64,000 nucleotides of DNA from Viscum album. Lineage: Eukaryota > Streptophyta > Magnoliopsida > Santalales > Viscaceae. Under the pieces are notes generated by a model that had not been told where the DNA came from, made no database searches, and saw only the letters and a list, made by a program, of their open reading frames with translations. This document shows positions 61,080 through 64,000 of the stretch, piece after piece. Numbering within the stretch: the stretch's first letter is position 1; every line of letters begins with the position of its first letter. The stretch is from the NCBI GenBank assembly GCA_963277665.1, contig OY728123.1, positions 634,010,915-634,074,914 of the forward strand. The letters run 5' to 3'. The translations under genes and the position numbers were made by a program.

Positions 61080-64000
61080 TGGGATATGTAATTCTCTAAA
61101 TTCTAAACCCCATTGGAATCTTATAATGTCCCATAAACCCATGCTCATTGGTATTCCTAAACCTAAGCCTTTTTATGAGAATTATAAGGCTTTAAACTGG
61201 GAATTTATTAGTTTCAAATTTATTCAAATAATTTACACCCATTCAACATGAACCACATTTAGAGCCATAAGAATGACACTATCAATATTACAACTTGTTG
61301 TAATATATCGCATAGAATATCAGTTTTTTATCTCTCATGTGGTGACAATTAAATATCACTTGTGTACGAAAGGTCATATTACATTAGAATGGGGGAACCT
61401 TGGGAATAAATTGGAGTAGATTCCAAATTTATAGATCATAAATGGGGTATTCTACTAGACTTTAGTTCTATTCTAACAAATTAATATAAAATTATAGAAA
61501 ATTTTAATCAGATAGAATCCATGGATATTTCATATTACATTGAACAATGAAATATTGTTGAGATACCATATTCTAGTGTTAATTTCACCTGCAGTAGATA
61601 CATTGGGAATATAAGAAAAAAAAATAAAACATTATAGACTATTTTTCCAAATGAATAATAGGAATTTTGATGTTTGAGTCCCATGAATTACATTACCTAA
61701 ACACCACTCTGATCACAACCCAATTATTTTGGATGTCTCAAGTCCATTGTTAAGATTTAATACCATAAAATTCAAATTTAATAATAGATGGATTTTGAAT
61801 CCAAGATATAGAGTAACATTGTCATAGGGCTAGATATTAAATCTCATTGGTAGTCCTCTTTATAAATTGGTTTCTATGTTAATGCATATCAAGGGTTTTC
61901 TAAATGATTGGAGAAGAAAATAATTTTCGAAACATGATATGGATATTAATATTGATGGGGATAATATTTCCTATTATCAAAATAGTAACTGACAACATGA
62001 AACCCATTCACGAGAATAAATAAAAACAAATCAAAGGACGGATGAACTCCTAAAGATAATGGAACGACTTGATAAAAATCAATTGAACATTATGTAGATA
62101 AAGGATAGAGATTGTAATTCAAAATTCCATAAACATTTATATATATATATAATGGATATAGTATAACCCAAGATAATAAACATTAATGGATTTATATAAT
62201 ACACTAAAAATGATATCTATTATTTAGTGGTGAATAATTTTAGGAATATGTAGTTTAGCAATGGGTAGACCAACATTCAAAAAATGGTATAAAATATTGA
62301 TGTTTCTATTGAGGAGCATAAAAATCGAATACATGTTACACCTACTTAAAAGGAGGAGATTAAGGAATCTCTTTTAACTTTTAGCAAGGAGAATTCACCT
62401 TACCCTGATGGTTTTACTAAAAAAAATCATTTTTACTATGATATTTTCTAAGATGGAATAACTCGTGAAATAATAGAATTTTCTCCCACTCAACTGTAAT
62501 GCCTGGGGTCAGTTTCAATTTCATTTTTATAATTCCCATAATGGAAAATTCACATGAAATAATATATCATAGGCCAGTTTCATTGGAATAAAACCCAATA
62601 TATTCAGTAAAATAATCATGACCATGATGGGTGAGAATTTAAGGAATCTTATTAATCCTAACCAATTTGGTTTTAGTATTGGGTAGAAATATTTAAAACT
62701 GAATGTGCACAACTAAATATAGAGTAAATATTATGAAATTTATGATGAAAGAAGTTAATTTTTTTTTCCAAAAATAGATATCTATAAGGATGTATGATAT
62801 GATAAAATGGATATTTACCTTTTAGGCCTTACGAGGATATGGATTCTTGGTTTAATTCATCATCCTTATTAATGTACTTCATCATTATTTAAGGTATTCA
62901 ATCATCATAGATGGATACCGTATGGTATTTTATTCATTGTTTTTGGGATGGGGGACATGGTGAACCATTGTGAGGACATTTTTTCAATTTTTGATGATTA
63001 CCTAAGTTGGTGAAAAAATTATCTCACTCATATAGGCCTTTATAGACTAATCAGATATAGAGATAATGGATATTTTCTCTCATCACTTCTATAAACAGAT
63101 GAAATACACCAATATGGAAAGGCATCTAAGAAAATAATATCCATTATTAAATCCCTTTCCACTCTTTACTTGGAGAAAGATGGATAAGCTATATGTCAAA
63201 AAAGTTCTTTTATTTTTTTACGTGATGGTATAATGGTTGAAAAAAATCATAATTATGTACACTCAAGGTGTTAAAAAGGGATCTATACTATTAAAATATA
63301 ATGGTATTCTTCAATTTTGGGATAAGGTTAAGAGACATTACATAGAGAGAATATGATCGAACTATGTGAATCAAATTGAAGGGTTGAAAAGAAAATTCAG
63401 GTTCTTAGTAGGAAGGTTTTTCCTTGTCCACTCTATAACTAAATCTTGGTTTGTGTTTTCCTTTTCAATTTATTAATGACTAAGAAGTATTGCTAATGAA
63501 TAATAAGTATTATTAAGTATATTCAAGGCATGGAAATTAAAATTTTCTATACTTGATTGATTTATGAATGGAAACATATTATTGTTTCATAAGAGTGTAT
63601 TAAACCCATTTGCATGGGAGGACTTAGGATCAAATACCATTGAATAATTAATTATGGTCTCCTTTGAAAATTCACCTAGAATCACATCTATAATGATATA
63701 TCTAATGACATCTAACCAATAATATAAAATAATACTGTTATAAATATATAAAAATTGAATTTCACATAGTCTCTTTGGTTGGCTATTATGTAACCATTCT
63801 ATAGAATCATGCTTGAGAAAAAATGGTTGGTAAGTACATATTTCATCCTCAATAGATGGATGACTTATGGGTTGGCCAACCCATTATAAAACAATGATAA
63901 TATAAAATTGGATTTATATCGTTTTATCATTACTAAATTTCTTGTAAAATATCTATTCCATGAGGGCCATTTGTGTACACAAGATAATCTAGATATTCAT
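61080..64000 (+). mobile_element. Decayed L1-type LINE ORF2 (endonuclease, RT, C-terminal block), running off the window
   Basis: Blocks appear in order on the + strand, across stops and frameshifts: the endonuclease end 'HHSDHNPIILDVSSPLLRF' (61702-61756, S-D-H catalytic motif intact); 'KDRDCNSKFHK' (62101-62133; family GDRNTKFFH); 'NSPYPDGFTKK' (62392; family KAPGPDGF); 'FIGIKPNIFSKI' (62580) and 'NLINPNQFGFSIG' (62643-62682), the RT palm; 'RKFRFLVGRFFLVHSITKSW' (63392-63450; family LSxAGRxxLIxSVLxSxP); and 'PICMGGLRIKYH' (63608-63643; family PKxxGGLGIR). No YADD-type motif is legible. The element would mobilise by target-primed reverse transcription but is plainly dead. The 3' end and poly-A tail lie beyond 64000. 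Confidence 0.8.

Noticed and set aside
1..64000. CRISPR arrays, tRNA genes, bacterial operons, plastid or mitochondrial inserts
   Set aside because: No regularly spaced repeats, tRNA-like cloverleaf sequence, clustered long frames or organelle gene motifs were seen on either strand.

Overview
This is nuclear DNA from a large, repeat-dominated plant genome. The basis is the content: three plant-type chromodomain Ty3/gypsy elements (Tekay/Del-like), a 5S-rRNA-bearing Cassandra-type TRIM element, and a plant L1-like LINE. There is no operon structure, no confident host protein-coding gene, no tRNA, and no CRISPR. Most of the window is extremely AT-rich (by eye roughly three quarters A+T). The longest open frames outside transposons are short and look like chance ORFs. 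Such extreme AT drift in old repeats is known from some parasitic angiosperms with very large introns (e.g. Rafflesiaceae), but the species cannot be fixed from this sequence.

Layout. 1-4624: AT-rich relic DNA with one ~120-bp-period repeat (about 1977-2163). 4625-15359: a very old, essentially complete Tekay-like gypsy element on the + strand (long LTRs, PBS, gag, protease, RT, RNase H, integrase, chromodomain, PPT), full of stops and frameshifts. 15360-21984: unassigned AT-rich DNA. 21985-34048: a second complete Tekay-like element on the - strand, less decayed (RT keeps its D-D pair, protease keeps D-S-G), with ~3.7-kb LTRs. 34049-46180: unassigned AT-rich DNA with a possible copia-type LTR start at 44521 and two weak candidate host exons (40436-40493 and about 42349-42501). 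46181-52001: an abrupt GC-rich, CpG-containing island made of a Cassandra-type element joined to the 3' half of a young Tekay-like gypsy element with a 2.7-kb 3' LTR. 52002-60698: unassigned AT-rich DNA. 60699-64000: a decayed L1-type LINE on the + strand running off the right edge.

The most interesting part is 46181-49293. Three ~372-bp LTRs, each carrying a 5S-rRNA-like segment with recognisable Pol III internal promoter boxes, alternate with two copies of a TRIM internal domain and two copies of a gypsy integrase fragment. The arrangement is explained by a Cassandra insertion in a gypsy integrase gene, followed by a tandem duplication whose breakpoints coincide at a 7-bp GGGACYC microhomology, plus a nested 208-bp duplication. 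The left flank of the Cassandra is not gypsy DNA, so the 5' half of the gypsy element has been lost, probably by recombination between two Cassandra copies.
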